Shown here piece after piece: positions 25,432-33,971 of a stretch of DNA of 60,472 nucleotides; position 1 is the stretch's first letter, and each line of letters starts with the position of its first letter. The translations under genes and the position numbers were made by a program. The notes beneath the pieces are model-generated. The model ran no database searches, was not told where the DNA came from, and saw only the letters and a program-made list of their open reading frames with translations. Source of the DNA: an uncultured Brevinema sp. (GTDB lineage: Bacteria > Spirochaetota > Brevinematia > Brevinematales > Brevinemataceae); contig CAMQSH010000001.1 in the NCBI GenBank assembly GCA_947036575.1, positions 1 to 60,472 on the forward strand, given 5' to 3'.

Positions 25432-25932
25432 TTAAATATTTCCTTTAACAAATTTTAATGTTTTGACACAAATTTCATGATCCTCTCTACGACTCAATCC
25501 CGAAACAGTAACCGTTCCCACCATACCGAGTTCTTTCACAATAATAGGAAAAGATCCCCCACACAGTTTGTATTCATAAGGATCAATCCCAAATTTATCA
25601 CAAAATTCATCTATACCCATCATGTTTGCCTTTACATCGATACAAGCAGAGCTCAGTCCAAAATATTCCACTGTTCTTCTCTTACCTTCTATCCATGCTA
25701 TTGTATTTTGTGTTGAGCCATACTGATAATGAGTATATATAGGCATTCCATTAAGTACAATCTCTACGCCCATAGGCTTAAAACCATCTTTAGGTTTTTC
25801 CATCTCTTCTACGATTTTTTCGAATAATATCTTAGCCATTTCACAAGTGAACTTTGAAAAAGACAAGCCATTTTCTTCATCGATTAGATCTTGTTCTGTC
25901 ATTCCATATATTTTTTTACCATAATCAGCCAT
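25432..25932 (-). CDS. UPF0303 / HbpS-like (DUF336 fold) protein
   Basis: A 166-residue soluble protein resembling the UPF0303 branch of the GlcG/HbpS fold. Visible are the G-V-E-I-V-L-N-G-M-P strand near 55-64, W-I-E-G-K-R-R-T-V-E near 80-89 and the glycine-rich C-G-G-S-F-P-I near 124-130. Some HbpS-like proteins bind haem or cobalamin; many are found in sugar-utilisation operons with no defined role. It is 10 bp after the PTS gene and 36 bp before NUDIX. I assign no function. Confidence 0.75.
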   Translation of the reverse strand: MADYGKKIYGMTEQDLIDEENGLSFSKFTCEMAKILFEKIVEEMEKPKDGFKPMGVEIVLNGMPIYTHYQYGSTQNTIAWIEGKRRTVEYFGLSSACIDVKANMMGIDEFCDKFGIDPYEYKLCGGSFPIIVKELGMVGTVTVSGLSRREDHEICVKTLKFVKGNI

Positions 25933-25942
25933 TTTAATACCT

Positions 25943-27574
25943 CTATTTTTTTTCCATGTATTCTTCTAATTGTGAGTATAAAGTGATCACTTTAGGTCCA
26001 AAAATAATCTGCATAGATTTATCTTTTTTTAACACACCATGTGCTTTGAAAGATTGTATCCAAAATTCATCTTCTTTCGCTAAGACAGGATCAACTAATT
26101 CTAATCGTAATCGTGTAGCACAATGAGTCATAGAAGTGATATTTGCTTTCCCTCCCAAGGCATCAATAATACTCATCACATTATCTACTCCTACTTCTCT
26201 TTGAGATTTAAGAGATTGATAATCTTTTTTTGTAAGTAATGTAAAATCTTCATTATCAGATCTCCCAGGAGTTTTGAGATTAAATTTAATAATTGCCCAT
26301 TTGAATATTCCAAAATATAGTACAAAATACAAAGGTAACTGCCATAACAAGGCCATAGCATGGACTTTATTTGGTTGAAGTAGATTTGGAAACATATTTC
26401 TTAGAGATTCTCCCATGATAGATACATTAAAAAATTCAGTTAACACATAAGCCAAACCTGACAAAGGAGCATGAATTCCATAGTATAGTGCTGGAGCAAC
26501 AAATAAAAATGTGTATTCTATAGGTTCTGTTATTCCTACTAAAAGTGCTGTTGCAACTGCTGGGATAAGAATAGACTTTGCTACTGCTTTATTCTTATCT
26601 GAAACACAGCTGTACATAGCACAACAAGCTCCTGTCAATCCAGCATCTTGCCATAAGATTCGTCCAGAAATAAAATTCCTAGTGATATAGCCTAGAGAGT
26701 TTGGATCACCTAATTGAGCAAGTCTTATATTGCTAACCCCTTCATAAATAACACCACCGACTTCCATTGATCCACCTAACTTGGTATATTCAATAGGAAA
26801 AGCAATCAAATGATGAAGCCCAAAAGGTAATAAGGCTCTGTCTAAAAATCCAAAAGTAAAAGTTCCAAATAGTCCAGCAGATGTAATAAACTTACCTAAA
26901 GAGATTAATCCTGATCCAAAAGGAGGCCAAATATAATACCAAATCAATCCAAATCCTACTGCATAGATCATTGTCATAAAAACGGCTGCTCTAGAGCCTG
27001 AAAAAAATGCTAATGCTGATGGTAATACAGTATCACAGTATTTATTGTGAACAAAAGCAGCACTTAATCCTGCAATAATACCCCCAAAGACACTCATATC
27101 ATAAGAAAATATATTAATAGCAAAGCCAAACAATGCTTTATAATTTTGAGCTTCTTGGGTAGTCATTCCTTGTGCTATCAGATTCTCTACAGCAAGCGTG
27201 TCCATAGAAATATGATTTAAGGTAAGCATCGTGTTAATGACTGTATTCATTGCTAAATACATAACTACACCAGAAAACGCCCCCCAACCTTTATCTTTTT
27301 TACTCATTCCGAAAGCTATTCCTGTTGCAAAAAACAAAGGAAGATAACGCATAACCATAAATCCTAAGTTATTAATAACTGTAAATACACTAACAATAAA
27401 ACTACCTTCTGTAAAGATATTCTCAAGACGCATTGCTCTGATATTTTCCATATTAGAAAAAGGACTTCCTATACCTATAAATATCCCTGCAATCACTAAT
27501 AATATAACAGGAATCATCATAGATCCAGCTAGTTCTTGAAATCCCTGAGTAAATTTTTGTTTTAATTCTTTCAT
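25943..27574 (-). CDS. PTS glucose-superfamily EIIBC permease
   Basis: 543 residues: EIIC (about 1-410, ten hydrophobic segments, with G-I-T-E-P-I-E-Y-T-F-L-F near 340 and L-P-F-G-L-H-H-L near 245), a linker, then EIIB (about 465-543) with the phospho-Cys in T-H-C-A-T-R-L-R-L. No EIIA domain is fused and no EIIA of this class lies nearby. The family covers glucose, N-acetylglucosamine, maltose, MurNAc and alpha-glucoside carriers. Neighbouring M20 dipeptidase and epimerase genes make a plain glucose permease less likely; an amino- or peptidyl-sugar is an inference only. Confidence 0.9.
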   Translation of the reverse strand: MKELKQKFTQGFQELAGSMMIPVILLVIAGIFIGIGSPFSNMENIRAMRLENIFTEGSFIVSVFTVINNLGFMVMRYLPLFFATGIAFGMSKKDKGWGAFSGVVMYLAMNTVINTMLTLNHISMDTLAVENLIAQGMTTQEAQNYKALFGFAINIFSYDMSVFGGIIAGLSAAFVHNKYCDTVLPSALAFFSGSRAAVFMTMIYAVGFGLIWYYIWPPFGSGLISLGKFITSAGLFGTFTFGFLDRALLPFGLHHLIAFPIEYTKLGGSMEVGGVIYEGVSNIRLAQLGDPNSLGYITRNFISGRILWQDAGLTGACCAMYSCVSDKNKAVAKSILIPAVATALLVGITEPIEYTFLFVAPALYYGIHAPLSGLAYVLTEFFNVSIMGESLRNMFPNLLQPNKVHAMALLWQLPLYFVLYFGIFKWAIIKFNLKTPGRSDNEDFTLLTKKDYQSLKSQREVGVDNVMSIIDALGGKANITSMTHCATRLRLELVDPVLAKEDEFWIQSFKAHGVLKKDKSMQIIFGPKVITLYSQLEEYMEKK

Positions 27575-27583
27575 AAATTTCCC

Positions 27584-28879
27584 CTATTTTTCATTATATA
27601 ATTCATTTAATCGTAATATAGCTTCTGTATAGATTATCAACGACTTCATCAAATCATCAATGAGCATTTTTTCATTAGCATGATGAGAATTTGGTCTAAA
27701 ATCAGGAAAACAAGGACCAAATGCTATTGCTCGTTTAAAAGATCTCGCATAAGACATAGCCCCCATTATTAACGGCTTTGATTCCATATCTTTTGAAACT
27801 TTCTGATAAGTATCCATTAATATTTGTATCTCTGGACTATCTTCAGATTCTACTACTAAGGGCATTTCTTTTTTAATCTTAAAATGAATATCAAATTTTT
27901 GACATTCTTCTGTTATTTTATAAAGCATTTTTTCTCTATCATTTTGGGACATAAATCTCATATCACCCGTAATAGACAAAATATCATTATCTAATCGTGC
28001 TCCAATAAGAGCAATCGTATTAGAAATATTTCTTGTTATATCACTAGGAACACTATCTATGCCTAGCTGAACACCCAACCCATCACCTAATTCATATAAT
28101 AATTTCCATATACCCTCTTGAGGCATCGTTTCTGCCCACAAACTCAAGGCATTCACATTACGATAAGGGTGACGTGAAGGTTGTTTTTCACAAGAAAATT
28201 CTTTTTTAATCCCATCACTGATAACTTCTACATAATCACAAATAATTCCCGTATCAAAACTTGTATTCAAAAAATCTATTCCCTTTACTTTACAAAACAA
28301 TTCAAATTGTATCATTCCTTTTTCTACCATTACAAAAGGAAAATTGCCATCAGCAACCATAACAAATTGGGGTTCCTGATGTTTGACTAGGTAATATTTC
28401 ATACATTCCCAAGAAGTTTCTTCAGCTCCCCCAAAAATCAATCGTACTTTTGGAAATAGTTTTAGTTGTTGAATAATTTTGACCGCATACAAACCCAATA
28501 AGCCTGCTGCTTTATCATCATTCACACCTAATCCATACCAAGTTCCATCTTTCTCTGTTAAAACTAAAGGCGGAGAATCCCATAATTCTTCTTCGTATAT
28601 TTTTACTGTATCCAGATGTGTCGCAAATCCTATTTTAGGATTTTTCCCATAATCTGCATGAAAAGCATAACCCCCTACAGAATCTACAGCTAATCCTTCT
28701 CGTTTGCAGAAGGTCTTCATCAAATCAAACACACTAGCTACACCTTCACCAAAAGGCATATCAGGAGTAGCGGTATTTTTATCTTCCCAGGAATTCAGAG
28801 CAATTAATTGTGTTAAGTCATCTTTAAAAGAATCTTTATAAAAATAAGCATATTTTTTAATAAGATCTAATCGCATCAT
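27584..28879 (-). CDS. M20-family dipeptidase (Sapep/PepV-like)
   Basis: 431 residues, cytosolic metallopeptidase. The first metal ligand is in A-T-H-L-D-T-V near residue 87, the bridging Asp in G-V-N-D-D-K-A-A-G near 120, the catalytic Glu pair in G-G-A-E-E-T-S-W-E near 155 and later V-A-D-G-N-F-P. This order is typical of Mn/Zn-dependent dipeptidases of the Sapep group. Its gene follows the epimerase by 1 bp and precedes the PTS by 9 bp, so it is expressed with them. It could trim a peptide moiety from an imported sugar conjugate; that link is inferred from the operon alone. Confidence 0.88.
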   Translation of the reverse strand: MMRLDLIKKYAYFYKDSFKDDLTQLIALNSWEDKNTATPDMPFGEGVASVFDLMKTFCKREGLAVDSVGGYAFHADYGKNPKIGFATHLDTVKIYEEELWDSPPLVLTEKDGTWYGLGVNDDKAAGLLGLYAVKIIQQLKLFPKVRLIFGGAEETSWECMKYYLVKHQEPQFVMVADGNFPFVMVEKGMIQFELFCKVKGIDFLNTSFDTGIICDYVEVISDGIKKEFSCEKQPSRHPYRNVNALSLWAETMPQEGIWKLLYELGDGLGVQLGIDSVPSDITRNISNTIALIGARLDNDILSITGDMRFMSQNDREKMLYKITEECQKFDIHFKIKKEMPLVVESEDSPEIQILMDTYQKVSKDMESKPLIMGAMSYARSFKRAIAFGPCFPDFRPNSHHANEKMLIDDLMKSLIIYTEAILRLNELYNEK

Positions 28880-28880
28880 G

Positions 28881-29606
28881 TTAAGCTTTCAAACCAAATT
28901 TTTTCGCTGCATTATCTATAGAAGTTCTACATTCTTTTACCCCTGCAGCAATTCCATCAGTATGCTTGAAGATTGCAGAAGATAATACAATCACATCAGG
29001 AGAATGCTCTATTAATGGCTCTAAATTGTCAGATCTCAAGCCACCATCGATAGCTAATTCACAACGAGGATTTTTTTTGTCGATTTCTGCTCTTGATCTA
29101 CGGACAAGATCCACTACTGATCTTCTCCAACCCCAATTATCTTTTCCATCTGTGTCGTCGACACCATGAGTACAGATATTCAAGCGATCGATATCATAAA
29201 TAGCTTCTTCTACTAGACTCAAAGGAGTATAACAACCTATGGTTAAACCAATTTTCATATTACGAGTACGACAATAATTAATGAGATACGCCAACGGTGC
29301 ACCTATAAAATGCTCTGCTGGTACGGTTAGTAAGTTTGCTCCAGCAATAGCAATATCATTAACGAATTGTTCATCAATAAATTCTGTATAAAAATGGCAT
29401 TCAATAGGTACTTTTACAAAAGGACGAATTCCCGTAATTACTTGATGTCCACCCATTAATTGCATATTTCTAAGGTTGTGCATATCTGCCGCATCAGATT
29501 GAATATAATCAACCCCTGCATCGGATGCTTGTTTTGCTACATCAGCAATATGTCCAAAATCTACATGAGAAAGTCCTGCTGCTATTTTAATATGTTTGAA
29601 TTCCAT
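28881..29606 (-). CDS. Ribulose-phosphate 3-epimerase-like TIM barrel
   Basis: The start is set at 29606 because GGAGG lies 5 bp upstream; a TTG four codons earlier is unlikely. The 241 residues have barrel motifs A-A-G-L-S-H-V-D-F-G-H near 8, I-Q-S-D-A-A-D near 35, V-P-I-E-C-H-F-Y-T-E near 68 (metal-type His), T-I-G-C-Y-T-P near 125 and the phosphate-binding E-L-A-I-D-G-G-L-R near 190. This resembles ribulose-5-phosphate or allulose-6-phosphate epimerases but is not a close match to housekeeping Rpe. It likely epimerises a ketose phosphate produced from the PTS substrate. Confidence 0.75.
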   Translation of the reverse strand: MEFKHIKIAAGLSHVDFGHIADVAKQASDAGVDYIQSDAADMHNLRNMQLMGGHQVITGIRPFVKVPIECHFYTEFIDEQFVNDIAIAGANLLTVPAEHFIGAPLAYLINYCRTRNMKIGLTIGCYTPLSLVEEAIYDIDRLNICTHGVDDTDGKDNWGWRRSVVDLVRRSRAEIDKKNPRCELAIDGGLRSDNLEPLIEHSPDVIVLSSAIFKHTDGIAAGVKECRTSIDNAAKKFGLKA

Positions 29607-29639
29607 AATATCCTCCAAGATATTTTTATATTAACAAGT

Positions 29640-30407
29640 TTATTTTATTTTTACTTTATATTCTCTGATAAGATCAAATTGTAAAATCCCATAATCTTCA
29701 TGCCTTAAGATAGTATGTCTACACTCAAAAGGTAATAAAGATTTATCATCACAATAGGATAATCTTTTTACCCCTAATAAGGCATAGCCTTCTTTTACAC
29801 CAAGCGTTTCCGCTATTTTTTTATCTGCTATTTTTGAAAAAAAGCTCTCAGAATAATAAACAACTTCAATATTATTAATCATATGAAAATATTGTTTAGG
29901 CATTTTTTTAACATTATTAAAATAACTATCTGAAAAAGAAGAAATTTTATCCCCATCCAAATAAGTATCTTCCCAGGCTATAACATTACTATCCAGATAT
30001 CTCAGCCCGTGAATAACATGATAAGATTCCCATTCTTCTATAGGGCAAGCCCCCGTATTCTCGATATTAGGAAGAGCATATTGAGCAGAAATAATCGTAC
30101 ATTCTGTAGTTTCTGAGAAATTATTTTGGCTTATATTCACATTTTTTTTGGTACTGGTATTATAAAAAGTAGTACTTGGTAATTTTATTACCTTCGTTCC
30201 TTTACCTTGATAGGATTCGACGATTCCTTGAGTAACCAATCGAGCAAGTGCCGTACGAATAGTGATCCTACTCACTCCGAATTTGGATTCTAGTCGCCCT
30301 TGAGATGGGAGAAACTCGCCTATTCTGTATTCTCCCATCACTATCCAGTAGCAAATCCTCTGCTCTACTTGATACACTAATGGTATTGGATTATTTCTAT
30401 CAAACAT
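29640..30407 (-). CDS. GntR-family regulator (UTRA domain)
   Basis: 255 residues: winged-helix domain at about 8-75 (F-L-P-S-Q-G-R-L-E-S-K-F-G-V-S-R-I-T-I-R-T-A-L in two adjoining helices) and a UTRA-type ligand domain at about 95-250. HutC/GntR regulators of this type bind sugar phosphates. The gene heads the operon of epimerase, dipeptidase, PTS, UPF0303 and NUDIX genes (33 bp to the first). A 23-bp inverted repeat lies 39 bp upstream and is the likely site for self-regulation or termination. Confidence 0.88.
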   Translation of the reverse strand: MFDRNNPIPLVYQVEQRICYWIVMGEYRIGEFLPSQGRLESKFGVSRITIRTALARLVTQGIVESYQGKGTKVIKLPSTTFYNTSTKKNVNISQNNFSETTECTIISAQYALPNIENTGACPIEEWESYHVIHGLRYLDSNVIAWEDTYLDGDKISSFSDSYFNNVKKMPKQYFHMINNIEVVYYSESFFSKIADKKIAETLGVKEGYALLGVKRLSYCDDKSLLPFECRHTILRHEDYGILQFDLIREYKVKIK

Positions 30408-30445
30408 AATGCCCCAACATGTTATATATCTATACCAACATTATA

Positions 30446-30499
30446 ATGTAGAAATCTATTTATTACTAGACAAAAATAGTAATAAATAGATTTCTACAT
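30446..30499. repeat. 23-bp perfect inverted repeat upstream of the GntR gene
   Basis: Bases 30446-30468 and 30477-30499 are exact reverse complements around GACAAAAA. The arm begins ATGTAGAAATCTATTT. It has no T-run, so it is not a standard terminator; two operator sites for the GntR protein, or a large regulatory hairpin, are both possible. Confidence 0.75.
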
Positions 30500-30542
30500 A
30501 AAACTTTATCAAATAATAAAATAAATAAAAAAATAATCACAA

Positions 30543-30572
30543 AAAACCCTCTCATAAATGAGAGGGTTTTTA
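30543..30572. terminator. Terminator after the lipoprotein pseudogene
   Basis: AAAAACCCTCTCAT, a short loop and ATGAGAGGGTTTTT, symmetric. It lies about 35 bp beyond the true 3' end (stop at 30607) of the interrupted lipoprotein gene, supporting that the whole 30607-31191 unit was once one transcript. Confidence 0.88.
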
Positions 30573-30606
30573 TTTATATTAGTTAGATATATAATAAGTT
30601 AACTTA

Positions 30607-31191
30607 TTATATTTTTTCATAACCAGTCATTTCTAGTTTACCAAGAGCAATTGATGTATCTGATACATATACTCCAGATACAGCATATAATTTGTCGCCA
30701 TCTACGATAGAACCTATATACGATTCTGTTTTGCCAGGTTTAGCTTTTTCAGCAGGACCTGAAGCTTAACCACCAACAGTTTTATTCGCATCAACAAGGT
30801 ATAAGTTTAATTTACCAGCTTCGTCAGCTGTTAATCCAGTATGTGTTGCATAAGCACCAGCATCTACTTTTGTACCAGGAGTTGCGGTATAGTAAGCTGA
30901 AACAGTTTTTACTGTACCGTCTGCTTCATTAGCTTTAGTTGTTGTTACTGTAGCAGTTACCATAGCACCTTTATCGCCAGTATAGACGTAAGTTCTACTT
31001 GTTGATTGTCTTCCTTGAGTATCTTCTTTAGCAACATTTTGCCAAACAGAATCAGCTTTAGGAAAGTTTTTTTCCATTTCTGCAAATATCTTATCAGTGT
31101 CTTTAGTGACATCTAAAAGTGGTTTAGGTACTGTAGTACAAGCCCCTAAAAATAATACGCTTAATACAGCGACGTTTAAAATTTGTTTCAT
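30607..31191 (-). pseudogene. Lipoprotein gene interrupted by one in-frame TAA
   Basis: The gene starts at 31191 with a lipoprotein signal (V-L-F-L-G-A-C) and reads 141 codons to a TAA at 30766-30768. The same frame then continues without any other stop for 52 more codons (A-S-G-P-A-E-K-A-K-P-G-K... to T-G-Y-E-K-I) and ends at TAA 30607-30609, shortly before the terminator. The downstream part has normal codon use and matches the composition of the first part. A single change from CAA, GAA or AAA would explain the break. It may be a recent pseudogene, a sequencing error or a readthrough product. The 141-residue form may itself be functional. Family not recognised. Confidence 0.8.
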
Positions 31192-31310
31192 AATATGAAA
31201 CCTCCATGAGTTTTTTCCTCTTTCTTGAGAAAATTTTTATTCTTTATTATTATTTTTAAAATATTAAAATATATTGTAATAACAATCGCCATCTTACTTA
31301 TCTCCCTCTA

Positions 31311-31339
31311 TTGACAATCACTTTAATAAGAGTTATACT
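31311..31339 (+). promoter_or_regulatory. Promoter of the Gly-rich membrane protein gene
   Basis: TTGACA (31311-31316), 17-bp spacer, TATACT (31334-31339), 30 bp upstream of the ATG at 31370 with AGAGGGA as ribosome binding site. Confidence 0.8.
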
Positions 31340-31369
31340 ATCTACATAAACAAAATATAGAGGGAAACA

Positions 31370-31948
31370 ATGAAAACTTTTATTTTATTATTATTACTGA
31401 CTACTGGTAATGTTGCAATATCACCAGCTCAGTCTATTACAAAAAATTTTAACAGTATAATAGCTCCTATTATTGACAACTATCCAAAAACTTTTGAAGT
31501 CCAAAGAAGAAGAAGCGTCAGAAGAACAAGACGTACTACTCGTCGTGCTCCAAATCAACAAAGACAGAATCAACAATCCAATCAAAGAAATCGTTCAGGA
31601 TTATTTGGGGGATTATTTGGAGGAATGCTTTTAGGTAGTATGTTTGGAAATATGTTTGGCGGTGGTGGTGGCGGTGGATCCCTACTGATGATTATATTAC
31701 TAGGCTTTGGTATCATGGCATTTTTACGTGCTAGATCTCACAGAAATAATTCAGACCGTTACACAGATATTCAATCTGATAATTATTCAAACAACTATTT
31801 AGACAATGATACAGATGACAACGAAGATGAAGTTGCCGAAGAAACCATCGAAGAAATCTACGAAGACGATGTCCTAGTAGAAACCAGACGTACTTTTAGT
31901 AACTCCTCTGACGTTGAGATTACTGACCATAGAAAAGATAAAAAATAA
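31370..31948 (+). CDS. Exported glycine-rich single-pass membrane protein
   Basis: 192 residues: signal peptide (1-21), an Arg-rich stretch near 46-60 (R-R-R-S-V-R-R-T-R-R-T-T-R-R), a Gln/Asn-rich segment, then G-L-F-G-G-L-F-G-G-M-L-L-G-S-M-F near 77-92, a poly-Gly run, one hydrophobic helix (about 103-118) and an acidic C-terminal tail rich in Asp and Glu. The G-L-F-G-G-M-L-L-G block resembles the N-terminal half of bacterial Tim44-domain membrane proteins, but the Tim44 domain itself is absent. No function can be assigned. It has its own promoter and shares a convergent terminator with the Septu pair. Confidence 0.75.
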   Translation: MKTFILLLLLTTGNVAISPAQSITKNFNSIIAPIIDNYPKTFEVQRRRSVRRTRRTTRRAPNQQRQNQQSNQRNRSGLFGGLFGGMLLGSMFGNMFGGGGGGGSLLMIILLGFGIMAFLRARSHRNNSDRYTDIQSDNYSNNYLDNDTDDNEDEVAEETIEEIYEDDVLVETRRTFSNSSDVEITDHRKDKK

Positions 31949-31966
31949 TAAAATACTAAAGATAAA

Positions 31967-31993
31967 AAAAGCTCATCCTAGTGATGAGCTTTT
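31967..31993. terminator. Convergent terminator, overlaps ptuB stop codon
   Basis: AAAAGCTCATC, a 5-nt loop and GATGAGCTTTT between the plus-strand membrane protein gene and the minus-strand HNH gene. The HNH stop codon (31978) is in the loop. Confidence 0.85.
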
Positions 31994-32616
31994 ATCATAT
32001 GTTTTTTTAATATATAAATAATAGTAGAATAAAAAGCCGTATCCTTAGGCAATCTTTCTAATAAGATGAGTGCATCGTTCTCCGTTATATTATCAATATC
32101 TGTATAGATTTTTATAACTTCTTTTCTTTTGTCTTTTAATTTTTTATCATTCAAATTTAATTTATTTATACTTGCCCAAGCTTTTTGATTTGAAGGATCT
32201 GATCTAATTTCTCCAGTCAAAGAGTACGTAAAATTTTTAGCACAATGTGGATCTAGTGGAGATATAAAACCATAAGCAGGATCATAATTTTTTTTATGTT
32301 TTCCACAATGATCTAATTTTGTTCCATCTATTCTATCTCCCCCACAAGACATAACAATATTATTATAATGATAAGATTTGTCTTGATAAGTACTTCTTGG
32401 ATAAATATGTTCAATATGACTTAAACTGATACCATTTTTATTCTCACCCTCAGGCAATTCATCCTCACAGTAAGCACAGAGATAGGACTGTTCTTCTTTT
32501 AATATATCTTTCACACTATTTTTTAAATGATTCTTTAAATTATCCCAAACACCTGTATGCTGTTGAAATTGTTGTATAATAGGATCTAAAAGTTTTGTTT
32601 TTTTAATATATTTCAT
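31978..32616 (-). CDS. ptuB: Septu defence HNH nuclease PtuB
   Basis: 212 residues of the HNH type that partners PtuA ATPases. Cys pair C-A-Y-C near residue 47, the HNH core S-H-I-E-H-I-Y-P-R-S near 67-76 with N-N-I-V-M-S-C near 85 and D-H-C-G-K-H near 101. In Septu, PtuA and PtuB form a complex that degrades nucleic acid on phage infection. The gene starts 3 bp after ptuA stops, so they form one transcript. No reverse transcriptase or msr/msd-like gene is next to them, which argues against a retron context, where the same pair also occurs. Confidence 0.88.
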   Translation of the reverse strand: MKYIKKTKLLDPIIQQFQQHTGVWDNLKNHLKNSVKDILKEEQSYLCAYCEDELPEGENKNGISLSHIEHIYPRSTYQDKSYHYNNIVMSCGGDRIDGTKLDHCGKHKKNYDPAYGFISPLDPHCAKNFTYSLTGEIRSDPSNQKAWASINKLNLNDKKLKDKRKEVIKIYTDIDNITENDALILLERLPKDTAFYSTIIYILKKHMIKAHH

Positions 32617-32619
32617 TGG

Positions 32620-33885
32620 TTATTTTCCCAAGATTTCTATTCTTTTAACCCACGCGTTTAACTTGGTTATTTCAGTATCATTACCTATTTTTTCTTTGAG
32701 TATCTTTATTGCTTGTTTGGCTTTATCTACTTTTTTATCATCTAACAAAGTATATATATTTTTGATTTGATCTTCTATTTCAAAATCTCTTTTTGATGAA
32801 TCCATAATATATTCTAAAATTTGATCACTCGTTTTACCATACATCACATGTTCTAATTGTAGTGGCTTAATATTATTTGTTTCACTAAGTTCTTGTTGGT
32901 TCAAAATAAATACAGAACAATTAGAAATACTAGAAATTACTTGAGGGGAATGGGTTGTAACAATAAATTGACAATTTGGAAATATTTCTACTAATTTTGG
33001 TAATATTTCTCTTTGCCATTTTGGGTGTAAATGCAATGCAATTTCATCAATGAAAATAACTCCTTTACCTTTTAATGGATCTAACAAGCTATGATTTAAC
33101 ATTGTTAACCTTCGTGCTATATCCCCTATTAAAGCTATATAAAGTTTTTCTCCTTGAGATAATAATTCCATATCTAACTCGGAAACAGTCCCATCATATA
33201 ATTTTTTTGTTAGTAATAATAGATGTGGGTGTCCTCTTTGTAATTTGATAAAATGAAATCCTGTGAATTTTTGAATAGCTGCTTTAACTGGTTGTAAACT
33301 ATCAACTAATATTCCCGTTTCTCGTAATTTTTCATTAATAATATCATCTTGATTACGATACCATTCGAAAAAAAGACGAAAATCAGTTTTACCTGTCAAA
33401 CAATTATCATAAGCATTTATTCTACTAAACTCATTTTTAATTGTTACATTTATAGGCATCATCATAACAGCTCTTTCAGCACGATAATAGGCTATTAGTG
33501 GTAAATCAATAGTATCATTATCATCATAGAGTTTTTCTATATTATTATTTTTTTGCTCTGAAAAATTTTGCTTATAATGAGTAGGCTTATTTTTTATTAT
33601 TGAATAATCAACAGTACAATCTGCTGATAATTTGTACATATCACTAGAAAACACAATCCCAATATTACAAGAACGTTCATTTTTACGAATGTCTGTTTTT
33701 TTATTAAAAACAATTTGTTTTTGAGGAAAAGGAAGTGCTCTATTCAACAACAAAGCACAAGCATCAAGAATAGACGTTTTACCAACACCATTATTTCCAA
33801 TAATAATATTCATTTGAGGATGAAATTGTATCTTACAACTTGCTATGCCACGAAAATTTTTTAGGGTTACATCCTTCAATATCAC
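32620..33885 (-). CDS. ptuA: Septu defence ATPase PtuA
   Basis: 421 residues of the OLD/RecF-like AAA class. Walker A is G-N-N-G-V-G-K-T-S at 30-38; the signature L-L-S-Q-G-E-K-L is near 228; Walker B V-I-F-I-D-E-I near 258 is followed by L-H-L-H-P-K-W and the H-loop T-T-H-S-P-Q near 297-302. This arrangement with an adjacent HNH gene defines type I Septu (PtuAB). A promoter was not found by eye; the gap to the acetate transporter gene is 86 bp. Base composition does not differ clearly from the neighbours. Confidence 0.88.
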   Translation of the reverse strand: MILKDVTLKNFRGIASCKIQFHPQMNIIIGNNGVGKTSILDACALLLNRALPFPQKQIVFNKKTDIRKNERSCNIGIVFSSDMYKLSADCTVDYSIIKNKPTHYKQNFSEQKNNNIEKLYDDNDTIDLPLIAYYRAERAVMMMPINVTIKNEFSRINAYDNCLTGKTDFRLFFEWYRNQDDIINEKLRETGILVDSLQPVKAAIQKFTGFHFIKLQRGHPHLLLLTKKLYDGTVSELDMELLSQGEKLYIALIGDIARRLTMLNHSLLDPLKGKGVIFIDEIALHLHPKWQREILPKLVEIFPNCQFIVTTHSPQVISSISNCSVFILNQQELSETNNIKPLQLEHVMYGKTSDQILEYIMDSSKRDFEIEDQIKNIYTLLDDKKVDKAKQAIKILKEKIGNDTEITKLNAWVKRIEILGK

Positions 33886-33971
33886 TACACTACTCCCTCA
33901 GATTATTTTATAAATCTTAGTATTTAACTTCTATTAGAAAATTCCTAATAGAAGTCTTCTAATCGAGCTTT

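Noticed and set aside
30446..30499. Terminator call for the 23-bp inverted repeat upstream of the GntR gene
   Set aside because: No T-run follows either arm and a proper terminator lies 45 bp away, so it is listed as a repeat/possible operator.
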